DNA from: JAVVXB01 sp036651815
Lineage (GTDB): Bacteria; Bacillota; Clostridia; Christensenellales; CAG-138
Assembly: GCA_036651815.1 (NCBI GenBank)
Contig: JAVVXB010000050.1
Location: forward strand, 1-7,223
DNA: 7,223 nucleotides
Direction of reading: 5' to 3'
A model generated the notes under the pieces. That model did not search any database. It worked only from the letters and a program-made list of their open reading frames with translations, and was not told the origin of the DNA. Positions 1 to 5,316 of this stretch are shown one piece after another; the first letter of the stretch is position 1; every line of letters starts with the position of its first letter. Both the position numbers and the translations under genes were made by a program.

Positions 1-123
1 CATGAGCACACAGTGATCGAGTGGCACCCCGGGCGCACCTTTGTCGGTAAAGCACGTCACTGCGGCCAGCGTGCCAACGATATCCAGCCTTGTTTGACGC
101 GGTTGTTTAAACGTTTGCTTCAA
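1..123 (-). CDS. 5' part of an unidentified gene, cut by the left edge
   Basis: A reading frame of 41 codons stays open from a TTG codon (121-123) to the left edge. The TTG is preceded by a purine-rich ribosome binding site (AGGAAAGGA, about 131-139) with 7 bases between them, which is the main reason to call it a start. The encoded N-terminus begins MKQTFKQPRQTRLDIVG if TTG is read as Met, followed by a short apolar stretch (IVGTLAAVT) and then CFTDKGAPG. I do not recognise the family. There is no clear signal peptide, although the basic start followed by a weak apolar segment is not fully excluded. It is divergent from the glycerophosphotransferase gene and would use a promoter in the 140-390 gap, where I find no convincing minus-strand -35/-10 pair. 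The plus strand of the same stretch is also open in one frame (1-186) but lacks coding-like composition. Confidence 0.45.
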   Translation of the reverse strand, partial: MKQTFKQPRQTRLDIVGTLAAVTCFTDKGAPGVPLDHCVLM

Positions 124-395
124 GTGTATTTCCTTTCCTATGTACGTGAACACCCGGACAATGTTCATTTTAGGGTATGCTTTTAAAAGGTAGAATTTAC
201 GGTTTCGAATGACCTTTTTTGTCAGTTCAAGCGTAGAACTCGCACGTTTGCTGGCGGTAAATCTTGAATTCAGCATATAACCATAATAAAATTGATGCTG
301 ACAACGCTTTTCGGTGCATTCTGAAACTCAACTAAGTATAGCATTTCATCAAACGGGCTGCCACAATTTCTGTGGGGTTGTCCTTGGTGTGCCGA
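124..395. other. Intergenic gap between divergent genes
   Basis: No gene is supported here. The stretch is richer in A+T than its surroundings and lies between the putative minus-strand gene (ends of its leader near 139) and the plus-strand promoter at 396-424. It holds one weaker plus-strand promoter candidate (264-292), a short dyad CCACA-N5-TGTGG (361-375) without a following T-run, and a small dyad AGTTC-N7-GAACT (224-240). Both dyads are short enough to be chance. No tRNA fold, riboswitch or terminator was recognised. Confidence 0.5.
264..292 (+). promoter_or_regulatory. Possible weaker sigma-A promoter
   Basis: TTGAAT (264-269) and TAAAAT (287-292) are separated by 17 bases, matching four and five of six consensus positions. 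The region is A+T-rich, so chance matches are likely. If used, it would make a long leader of more than 150 bases upstream of the leader ORF at 462. The stronger pair at 396-424 is the better candidate for this transcript. Confidence 0.3.
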
Positions 396-410
396 TTGAC
401 TTTGCAATCG
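393..410. promoter_or_regulatory. Inverted repeat over the -35 box, possible operator
   Basis: CGATTG (393-398) and CAATCG (405-410) form a perfect six-base inverted repeat with a six-base spacer. The left arm and spacer overlap the -35 box (396-401) of the promoter at 396-424. A dimeric repressor bound here would block RNA polymerase. The placement is suggestive, but six-base arms can occur by chance and no regulator gene is visible nearby. Confidence 0.35.
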
Positions 411-424
411 CTTGTTACTATACT
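396..424 (+). promoter_or_regulatory. Strong sigma-A promoter for the leader ORF and glycerophosphotransferase gene
   Basis: TTGACT (396-401), a 17-base spacer and TATACT (419-424) each match five of six consensus positions. Transcription would begin near 431, about 31 bases before the ATG at 462 and about 140 bases before the ATG at 573. The 7-mer ATACTGA, which overlaps the -10 box (420-426), recurs exactly 20 bases later (440-446). The -35 box lies in a dyad (393-410). Confidence 0.75.
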
Positions 425-461
425 GAATGAGAATTTTTAATACTGAGGTGTGTTTTGTTTT

Positions 462-566
462 ATGCGATTTTCATCCATTGATCCGTCATGCATGGCGCAT
501 TTGATTTGGATTGTTGCTGACATCGTCGCCAATGCGCAACGATTCAATCCCTCGTCCGGTCAATAA
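462..566 (+). CDS. Short leader ORF upstream of and in frame with the glycerophosphotransferase gene
   Basis: A frame of 34 codons begins at ATG 462 and ends at TAA 564-566. The product starts MRFSSIDPSCMAHLIWIVAD and contains a short apolar stretch (HLIWIVADIVANA). It has a Shine-Dalgarno-like GAGGTG (445-450) 11 bases before the ATG and lies just downstream of the strong promoter at 396-424. Its stop codon is six bases before the ATG at 573, and both are in the same frame. The ATG at 573 has no ribosome binding site of its own, so translation of this ORF may deliver ribosomes to it by reinitiation. Alternatively the TAA is a nonsense mutation that split off the natural N-terminus of the downstream protein, or the ORF is chance. 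I recognise no homologue. Confidence 0.4.
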   Translation: MRFSSIDPSCMAHLIWIVADIVANAQRFNPSSGQ

Positions 567-572
567 CGCGCT

Positions 573-1949
573 ATGGACAGGCTGGTCACGCTCCTTGCAG
601 CGCCGCTTGATCTCCTCCTGCGGCCTGGCTATCGTATCATCTGGGCTTATGGCCTGATGGTTCTGTTTTTTGCACTGTTCATCAAGTTCGTTTTCTTTTC
701 CAAGCAATTTCTGGCGCAAAAAAGCGCCCTTGCTATGGTAAAAACGCAGCCGCGGCTCAATGCTGAACAGCAAGCGCAACAGAAAAAAAACAGCAAGCGT
801 GAACGTGCCGATTGCAAACGCTTTTGCAGGCGCGAGAATCAGGAATCCATGCAGCTCCTGTTCTACAGCGAACAGAGCAGTTTTTATAAATATTTTCAAG
901 ATCTGATCGAAGCACTACTGCAAAAATCCGATATTGTCATCCACTATATCACAAGCGATCCCAACGACGTGGTGTTTGCCATGGACAACCCGCGTATCAT
1001 TCCCTATTATGTGGGCGAAAATCGACTGTTCCAGCTGATGACGCTGATAGAAGCCGACATTGTAGTCATGACCCTAGCAGATCTTGAAAATAATCGTGTC
1101 AAACGTTCCCGTGTGCGTAAAGATGTCGAATATATCTATGTCAATCATGGCTGTACCAGTTTGAATCTAACCTATCACGCCGGCGCACTGGATTATTATG
1201 ATACCATATTTACAGTCAACAAAGGTCAATCCGCAGAAATCCGGCAGATTGAACGTCTTCGTCATATGCCGCGAAAAACCATTGTACCATGCGGATACGG
1301 CATGATCGACAGCATGATTGCCGCCTATGCAAAGATGACTAAGCCGAAAAACGAACAACCAGTCATTCTAATTGCACCCTCTTGGCAAAACGATAACCTG
1401 CTGGATTCGTGTCTTGATACACTGCTGGATGGACTGCTTGGTCACGGCTTCCGGGTCATTGTACGGCCACATCCTCACTATATCCGCCGTTTTCCAATCG
1501 TCATGGACGATATTATGCAACGGTACAACAACCGTGTCGCAGATGACTTCTCCTTCGAAATGGATTTTTCATCCAATGAGACCATCTATTCGGCGGATCT
1601 CATCATCACCGACTGGTCCGCAATCGGCTATGAATTCAGTTTTGCAACGAACAAGCCCGCCCTGTACATCAATACCGAAATCAAAGCGGTAAATCCCCAA
1701 TGGCAGCTTATCGAGGAAGTCCCCTTTGAGATTGGCGCGCGCAAAACAATCGGCCGCGCCGTAGAAAAGAGTGAGCTTGACGGCATTGATCAGATTGTGC
1801 GAGATCTGCTGGGCAATCAAGAAATCTATGCCGAGCGCATCCGTGCGCTCAAAGCAAACTATCTCTACAATGTTGGTCACAGTGGTGTAGTGGGCGCGGA
1901 TTATATTTTGGCGCAGCTCAGAAAAAAGCACTCCGCAAAATATTGGTGA
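573..1949 (+). CDS. CDP-glycerol glycerophosphotransferase-family protein with a YidC-like N-terminus
   Basis: This is a 458-residue protein whose main part (about residues 93-450) resembles the TagB/TagF family. These enzymes transfer glycerol-phosphate from CDP-glycerol when building teichoic-acid-like polymers at the inner face of the membrane. Visible marks are YSEQSSFYKYF (98-108), VNHG (190-193), RPHPHY (298-303) and ITDWSAIGYEF (345-355). The last two correspond to the nucleotide- and phosphate-binding region of the family. Residues 1-70 differ: a hydrophobic segment (IIWAYGLMVLFFALFIKFVFF, about 22-42) and then KSALAMVKTQPRLNAEQQ recall the first helix and cytoplasmic start of YidC/Oxa1 insertases, followed by a basic tract. 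ATG 573 is the first start after a TAA (564-566) and lacks a ribosome binding site. ATG 849 (residue 93) has AGGA four bases upstream and would give a 366-residue soluble enzyme. An A8 run at 783-790 is a possible frameshift site. The family call is firm; the start is not. Confidence 0.85.
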   Translation: MDRLVTLLAAPLDLLLRPGYRIIWAYGLMVLFFALFIKFVFFSKQFLAQKSALAMVKTQPRLNAEQQAQQKKNSKRERADCKRFCRRENQESMQLLFYSEQSSFYKYFQDLIEALLQKSDIVIHYITSDPNDVVFAMDNPRIIPYYVGENRLFQLMTLIEADIVVMTLADLENNRVKRSRVRKDVEYIYVNHGCTSLNLTYHAGALDYYDTIFTVNKGQSAEIRQIERLRHMPRKTIVPCGYGMIDSMIAAYAKMTKPKNEQPVILIAPSWQNDNLLDSCLDTLLDGLLGHGFRVIVRPHPHYIRRFPIVMDDIMQRYNNRVADDFSFEMDFSSNETIYSADLIITDWSAIGYEFSFATNKPALYINTEIKAVNPQWQLIEEVPFEIGARKTIGRAVEKSELDGIDQIVRDLLGNQEIYAERIRALKANYLYNVGHSGVVGADYILAQLRKKHSAKYW

Positions 1950-2159
1950 CCAAATTCGAGTCATTGCACCGCTGCGCTTCACCGACAAAATTACTCTTTA
2001 CCCCAATTTTCCAGCGGTCAATATGCAAACATACCTGAACGACCGGCTGTAACCGCACATGCCGCACTGATCCGTCAGAGCGAGAGAATCTCAACAGCGG
2101 GCATTTTCTGACAGACTCACGCATGGCGTTTTCCCAGCAAATGGAGTATACTGATTTGC
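1950..2159. other. Intergenic gap with a nested inverted repeat, no gene
   Basis: No coding frame with a ribosome binding site is supported. The stretch contains ACCGCTG (1968-1974) paired with CAGCGGT (2012-2018) and, between them, AAAATT (1987-1992) paired with AATTTT (2005-2010). No T-run follows, so it is not a standard intrinsic terminator. A TATACT hexamer (2147-2152) resembles a -10 box for darA but has no matching -35 box at 16-18 bases. The true darA promoter is therefore unclear, and read-through from the gene ending at 1949 is possible. Confidence 0.45.
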
Positions 2160-2165
2160 AGGAGG
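2160..2165 (+). promoter_or_regulatory. Ribosome binding site that sets the darA start
   Basis: A full AGGAGG lies eight bases before the ATG at 2174. It decides against the upstream in-frame ATG at 2123, which would add 17 residues foreign to the family and has no such site. Confidence 0.9.
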
Positions 2166-2173
2166 CGAGTATT

Positions 2174-2500
2174 ATGAAGTTGTTATTTGCCATTATTCAA
2201 AACGATGATAAAAGGCCGCTGACACGCGCGCTGATTGACAGTGACATCAGCGTCACGCGCATCACCAGTTCCGGCGGTTTTCTACACGGAGGCAACACGA
2301 CGCTGATGATTGGCGTTTCCGAGGAGAAATTGTCTGATGCACTGGCCATCATCAAGGAGTATTCCAGCCGTCGGCAGGTAGTCACCGTCCCTGCTGCCGG
2401 CATCCCACACAACGTGGACAGCGTAGCTATGCCCTTGACGGTTACCGTCGGCGGCGCCACCGTATTTATAGTTGATGTGGAGAATTATGTTAAATTCTAA
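2174..2500 (+). CDS. darA: Cyclic-di-AMP receptor, DarA/PstA type
   Basis: The 108-residue product has the length and sequence of the PII-like cyclic-di-AMP receptors (DarA of Bacillus subtilis, PstA of Staphylococcus aureus; about 109 residues). These are cytosolic trimers that bind cyclic-di-AMP between subunits. Family marks are the start MKLLFAIIQNDD, the loop SSGGFLHGGNTT (32-43) and the C-terminal strand VGGATVFIV (92-100). Thr28, Gly35-Phe36-Leu37, Asn41 and Gly47 fall where ligand-contacting residues lie in the known proteins. The position-26 arginine that I recall from the Bacillus protein is Ser here. The downstream partner of DarA is not established in any organism. The gene is the first of a tight unit with a MATE transporter (19 bases downstream) and an Sfp-type transferase. 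The start is set by AGGAGG at 2160-2165. Confidence 0.93.
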   Translation: MKLLFAIIQNDDKRPLTRALIDSDISVTRITSSGGFLHGGNTTLMIGVSEEKLSDALAIIKEYSSRRQVVTVPAAGIPHNVDSVAMPLTVTVGGATVFIVDVENYVKF

Positions 2501-2519
2501 CAGAAAGCACTCGTAACTT

Positions 2520-3878
2520 ATGGAACCAACCCGGGAAATCTCGCAACCAATCTTTTCTGCACGCGCGCTCAAGCTACTGATTGCACCGCTCATTCTCGAA
2601 CAGCTCCTTGCCATGACCGTCGGCATGGCTGATACCGTTATGTTGACCACGGTTGGAGAAGCTGCGGTCTCCGGTGTTGCGCTTGTCGATGTCATCAACA
2701 ATCTGGTGATTCAAATTTTAGCTGCCCTTGCAACAGGCGGCGCCGTGGTCTGTTCCCAGTATCTTGGCCGCCACGATGAACACAATGCACGGGAAGCCGC
2801 GCGCCAGCTACTGTATACGGCACTTGTGTTTGCGTTGGTGATGACGGGGCTGTTATTGGGTTTCCGGCGCATCGTACTGCGCACCGTATTTGGCAATCTG
2901 GAAGCATCGGTCATGGACAGTGCACAGGTATATTTTTTGTTCACCGGTCTTTCGTTTCCGTTCCTCGCCATCTATAACTCCTGTGCAGCACTGTACCGCT
3001 CCATGGGCAACAGCCATGTTTCGTTGCTTGCATCCGCACTTATGAACGTCATCAACATTGGCGGCAACGCCATTCTCATCTATGTACTTGGCATGGGTGC
3101 AGCGGGCGCGGCCATCGCCACATTGGTTTCTCGCGCAATTGCAGCGATGTTGATGCTGATGCTCATCCGCAATCATCGCAACCCCATCTATCTGGAGCAG
3201 CTGCACCATGTGAAATTCAATTCTCAGATGGTACGCAGCATCTTGCGCATCGGCATCCCCAGCGGCATGGAGAACGGCATCTTTCACTTTGGCAAGCTCA
3301 TCGTGCAAACCCTGACCGCATCGCTTGGCACGTCGGCCATTGCAGCCAACGCCATTGTCAACAGTATCTCCAGCATTCTGGTGGTTCCCGGTTCCGCCGT
3401 TGGTCTATCCATGATTACCGTGGTGGGTCAATGCGTGGGCGCGGGAGACTATCGTCAGGCTGTCCAATACACCAAAAAGCTGATGCTCCTGGCCTACGGT
3501 TGTCTGCTACTACTCAATCTTCCGTTGCTGCTGATCTACCGGCCGCTTATCGGCCTGTTTCATCTCAGCACCGAAGCGTCTAACCTCGCCATACAGATTT
3601 TGCCGTTACTCACAATCACTCACATAATCTTCTGGCCCATGGCCTTCACTTTTCCAAATGCCCTGCGCGCTGCCGGGGACGCACGCTTTACGATGATTGT
3701 ATCGATTATCTCCATGTGGACGCTGCGCGTTGGCATGAGTTATGTGCTGGTTCTCGTGTTCAAATTGGGGCTTCCCGGCATATGGTACGCCATGTACTTC
3801 GATTGGATCTTGCGCATCATCTGCTTTGTCATTCGCTTTTCCGGCAACCGTTGGAAAAATAAAAAAGTCATCCTCTAA
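2520..3878 (+). CDS. MATE family efflux transporter
   Basis: This 452-residue, strongly hydrophobic protein has the length and two-fold repeat of MATE multidrug and toxin extrusion transporters. They export cationic or other small molecules across the cytoplasmic membrane using an Na+ or H+ gradient. About twelve membrane segments can be drawn. Family features include the first-helix motif MTVGMADTVML (32-42), ALYRSMGNSHVSLLAS (157-172) in the first half, and its counterpart ALRAAGDARFTMIVS (381-395) in the second. Each is followed by a glycine-rich segment (GMGAAGAAIAT, 191-201; KLGLPGIWYAM, 415-425). The C-terminus is basic, as expected for a cytosolic tail. The ATG at 2520 has only a weak AGAAAG about 12 bases upstream, so translation probably depends on coupling to darA, whose stop is 19 bases before. 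The substrate cannot be told from sequence. Confidence 0.93.
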   Translation: MEPTREISQPIFSARALKLLIAPLILEQLLAMTVGMADTVMLTTVGEAAVSGVALVDVINNLVIQILAALATGGAVVCSQYLGRHDEHNAREAARQLLYTALVFALVMTGLLLGFRRIVLRTVFGNLEASVMDSAQVYFLFTGLSFPFLAIYNSCAALYRSMGNSHVSLLASALMNVINIGGNAILIYVLGMGAAGAAIATLVSRAIAAMLMLMLIRNHRNPIYLEQLHHVKFNSQMVRSILRIGIPSGMENGIFHFGKLIVQTLTASLGTSAIAANAIVNSISSILVVPGSAVGLSMITVVGQCVGAGDYRQAVQYTKKLMLLAYGCLLLLNLPLLLIYRPLIGLFHLSTEASNLAIQILPLLTITHIIFWPMAFTFPNALRAAGDARFTMIVSIISMWTLRVGMSYVLVLVFKLGLPGIWYAMYFDWILRIICFVIRFSGNRWKNKKVIL

Positions 3879-3883
3879 CGGCT

Positions 3884-4585
3884 GTGACGATCATTTTCAT
3901 CGATCCCCACTCTCCAAGAAAGGATGCCAGCTTGATTGCCTTATACGCAGCAGATATTCGCCTGCTAGCTCCGCAATTTAATACATTGATTTCTTTCATG
4001 GATTCCGAACGTTTGCAGCGCGTCCTGCAATTTGGCAATACCGACAGTGGTTTACGCTGTCTTGCGGCAGGCTTGCTGCTACGCCATGTATTCGGCAAAA
4101 CGGAAAACACGCAGTTCCGCCTTAATCTACGCGGAAAACCGTATCGAATCGATGGACAACCCTTTAACCTCACCCATACGGGCGATTACACCGTACTGGC
4201 TACGGCGGACGCAACGGTGGGCGTAGACCTTGAGCGCATTCGCCCGCTGGATTTTACTCGCGTGGCCAACCGCTACTTCCACCCCGGCGAAGTTCATTAT
4301 CTGATGCAATCAGAGAAAACTGCCGAAACCTTCTTTACGCTCTGGACGCTCAAAGAAAGTTATCTCAAAGCCGAAGGCAGCGGTTTTGCCAAGTCACCAT
4401 CCGAAAATTGTATTCTTCCGGAAGGTGTGGATGGTGCACGTTTCTATGGTGACGCGCCTTATCATTTCAAACGCTATCATCCCTTTCCCGGCTACTGCCT
4501 ATCTGTCTGTTCGTTGGATTCCAACTTTCCGGAAACGGTGCAATTGATTCGATTTTCTGATGAGGAGGCTGCCCCTCCACGATGA
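3884..4585 (+). CDS. 4'-phosphopantetheinyl transferase, Sfp type
   Basis: The 233-residue protein matches Sfp-type transferases (Bacillus Sfp is 224 residues), which move the phosphopantetheine arm of coenzyme A onto a serine of carrier proteins of non-ribosomal peptide, polyketide or fatty acid synthases. Visible motifs are GKPY with PFNLTHTGDY (84-102), the metal-binding VGVDLERIRP (112-121, Asp115 and Glu117) and WTLKESYLKAEGSG (154-167, with Trp154, Lys157, Glu158 and Lys162). All catalytic positions are present, so it should be active. The start is GTG at 3884, five bases after the MATE stop and without a clear ribosome binding site, which implies translational coupling. No carrier-protein or synthase gene is in the window. 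Its targets are thus unknown, and it may serve as the general carrier-protein activator. The last codons form the left arm of a terminator hairpin. Confidence 0.92.
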   Translation: MTIIFIDPHSPRKDASLIALYAADIRLLAPQFNTLISFMDSERLQRVLQFGNTDSGLRCLAAGLLLRHVFGKTENTQFRLNLRGKPYRIDGQPFNLTHTGDYTVLATADATVGVDLERIRPLDFTRVANRYFHPGEVHYLMQSEKTAETFFTLWTLKESYLKAEGSGFAKSPSENCILPEGVDGARFYGDAPYHFKRYHPFPGYCLSVCSLDSNFPETVQLIRFSDEEAAPPR

Positions 4586-4620
4586 TTCCTAATCATTTCT
4601 GGGCAGCCCCTGCTTTGTTT
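4567..4620 (+). terminator. Intrinsic terminator with nested stem, overlapping the sfp stop codon
   Basis: GGCTGCCC (4567-4574) pairs perfectly with GGGCAGCC (4601-4608). Inside the loop, ATGATT (4582-4587) pairs with AATCAT (4591-4596) around CCT. The downstream strand is T-rich but interrupted (TGCTTTGTTTGTTTCGTTT). The left arm encodes the last residues of the transferase, and its stop (4583-4585) is in the inner stem. It ends the darA-MATE-sfp unit. On the minus strand it follows the holin gene, but no T-run lies beyond it there, so termination of the phage transcript would be weaker. Confidence 0.75.
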
Positions 4621-4627
4621 GTTTCGT

Positions 4628-5017
4628 TTACTGCTGTTTGAGCTTATTGATCCAGTTTTCACCTACTCCGGTAATCATCGCATCTATGTCTACCGTTGCC
4701 GCCTTCAGCAGTTCATAGGTTGGCATGGAAAGCTTCTGTATGGTCATATCAATCATCTGCCGTCCCAGCGAGTTGATCTCCTCCTTGGTCAGCTTTCCAT
4801 CCTCATGGCCTGCCTTGAGATTTTCCACAACCGTCTGCTGCAATTCGCCCACGGTGATTTTTGCAGCGCGAATCACTTCCTTTTGTGCTGTGTTGATGTT
4901 ATTAAGGTGTGTGGATTTCCCGATTTTAACGGTCAGCCATGTTCCCAATACGCCAATCAATGTAATCAATAGCGTTGCCGCCACCTGTACGCCGTAATTG
5001 GCCAGTTGTTCCATCAT
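4628..5017 (-). CDS. Phage holin, LLH family (superfamily 6)
   Basis: The 129-residue product has one N-terminal membrane segment (about residues 9-31, VAATLLITLIGVLGTWLTV within it). A long charged helical region follows, with AQKEVIRAAKITVGELQQT (44-62) and GKLTKEEINSLGRQMID (74-90). This layout and the KLTKEE motif are typical of the LLH holins. Such proteins accumulate in the membrane and form lesions that let endolysin reach the wall at the end of the lytic cycle. The start at 5017 has AGGGGG eight bases upstream. A second ATG follows directly (5014) and could also be used. It is the last gene of the phage unit, 29 bases after the XhlA-like gene, and faces the host sfp gene across 42 bases. 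The assignment rests on layout and motif memory, not a search. Confidence 0.85.
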   Translation of the reverse strand: MMEQLANYGVQVAATLLITLIGVLGTWLTVKIGKSTHLNNINTAQKEVIRAAKITVGELQQTVVENLKAGHEDGKLTKEEINSLGRQMIDMTIQKLSMPTYELLKAATVDIDAMITGVGENWINKLKQQ

Positions 5018-5046
5018 TCATGTTTCCCCCTCTTTTTTTAGTCGTA

Positions 5047-5301
5047 TTATCGCTCTTCTTCCATCACGCGTATTCTGGTTTCGTGGTCGCAGATGCGTTG
5101 ATCCTGTTGCCGCGAATGTTCCCAGAGCCGCTCGTGGCCAAGGCGATTATTGGTTGTCAGATCAACGACATTTTTCTCCATGTTTTCCATCGTCGTTGTC
5201 AGCCTCGTGATTGCTCTTGTCAGCTTGATAACCGGCGCAACCACCGAGATAATCAAACCGACAAGCGCAATGATGACAGCCACAACATCCCATTGCTCCA
5301 T
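5047..5301 (-). CDS. XhlA-like small phage membrane protein
   Basis: This is an 84-residue protein with one N-terminal membrane helix (about 5-27, DVVAVIIALVGLIISVVAP) and a charged coiled-coil-like tail. The tail contains RAITRLTTTMENMEKNV (29-45) and RLWEHSRQQDQRICDHETRI (58-77). The pattern of a helix followed by a tail with RLWEH and a DHE(x)RI end is common in small proteins encoded between endolysin and holin in clostridial phages. It recalls XhlA of the Bacillus PBSX element, which works with the holin XhlB in lysis. It might be a second holin, an antiholin or a membrane anchor for lysis proteins; sequence alone does not decide. GAGGTG lies 7-8 bases before the ATG at 5301, and the endolysin stop is 15 bases upstream. 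Confidence 0.75.
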   Translation of the reverse strand: MEQWDVVAVIIALVGLIISVVAPVIKLTRAITRLTTTMENMEKNVVDLTTNNRLGHERLWEHSRQQDQRICDHETRIRVMEEER

Positions 5302-5316
5302 TGCATGTCACCTCAA

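Noticed and set aside
361..375. CCACA-N5-TGTGG hairpin as a terminator for the left gene or an incoming transcript
   Set aside because: The stem is only five bases long and no T-run follows on either strand.
783..790. A8 run as a programmed frameshift site in the glycerophosphotransferase gene
   Set aside because: The frame as given already runs into the intact enzyme domain, and the alternative frames show no continued YidC similarity; it remains only a possible past mutation site.
486..899. Minus-strand open frame of 137 codons with a hydrophobic segment
   Set aside because: It lies antisense to the promoter-proximal part of the glycerophosphotransferase gene, lacks a ribosome binding site, and its apolar and basic stretches mirror the codons of the sense frame.
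2147..2152. TATACT as the -10 box of a darA promoter
   Set aside because: No -35-like hexamer lies 16-18 bases upstream, there is no extended -10 motif, and the transcript start would fall on the ribosome binding site.
2123..2173. Upstream start for darA adding 17 residues
   Set aside because: The family begins at the Met at 2174, which has AGGAGG eight bases upstream; the longer form has no ribosome binding site.
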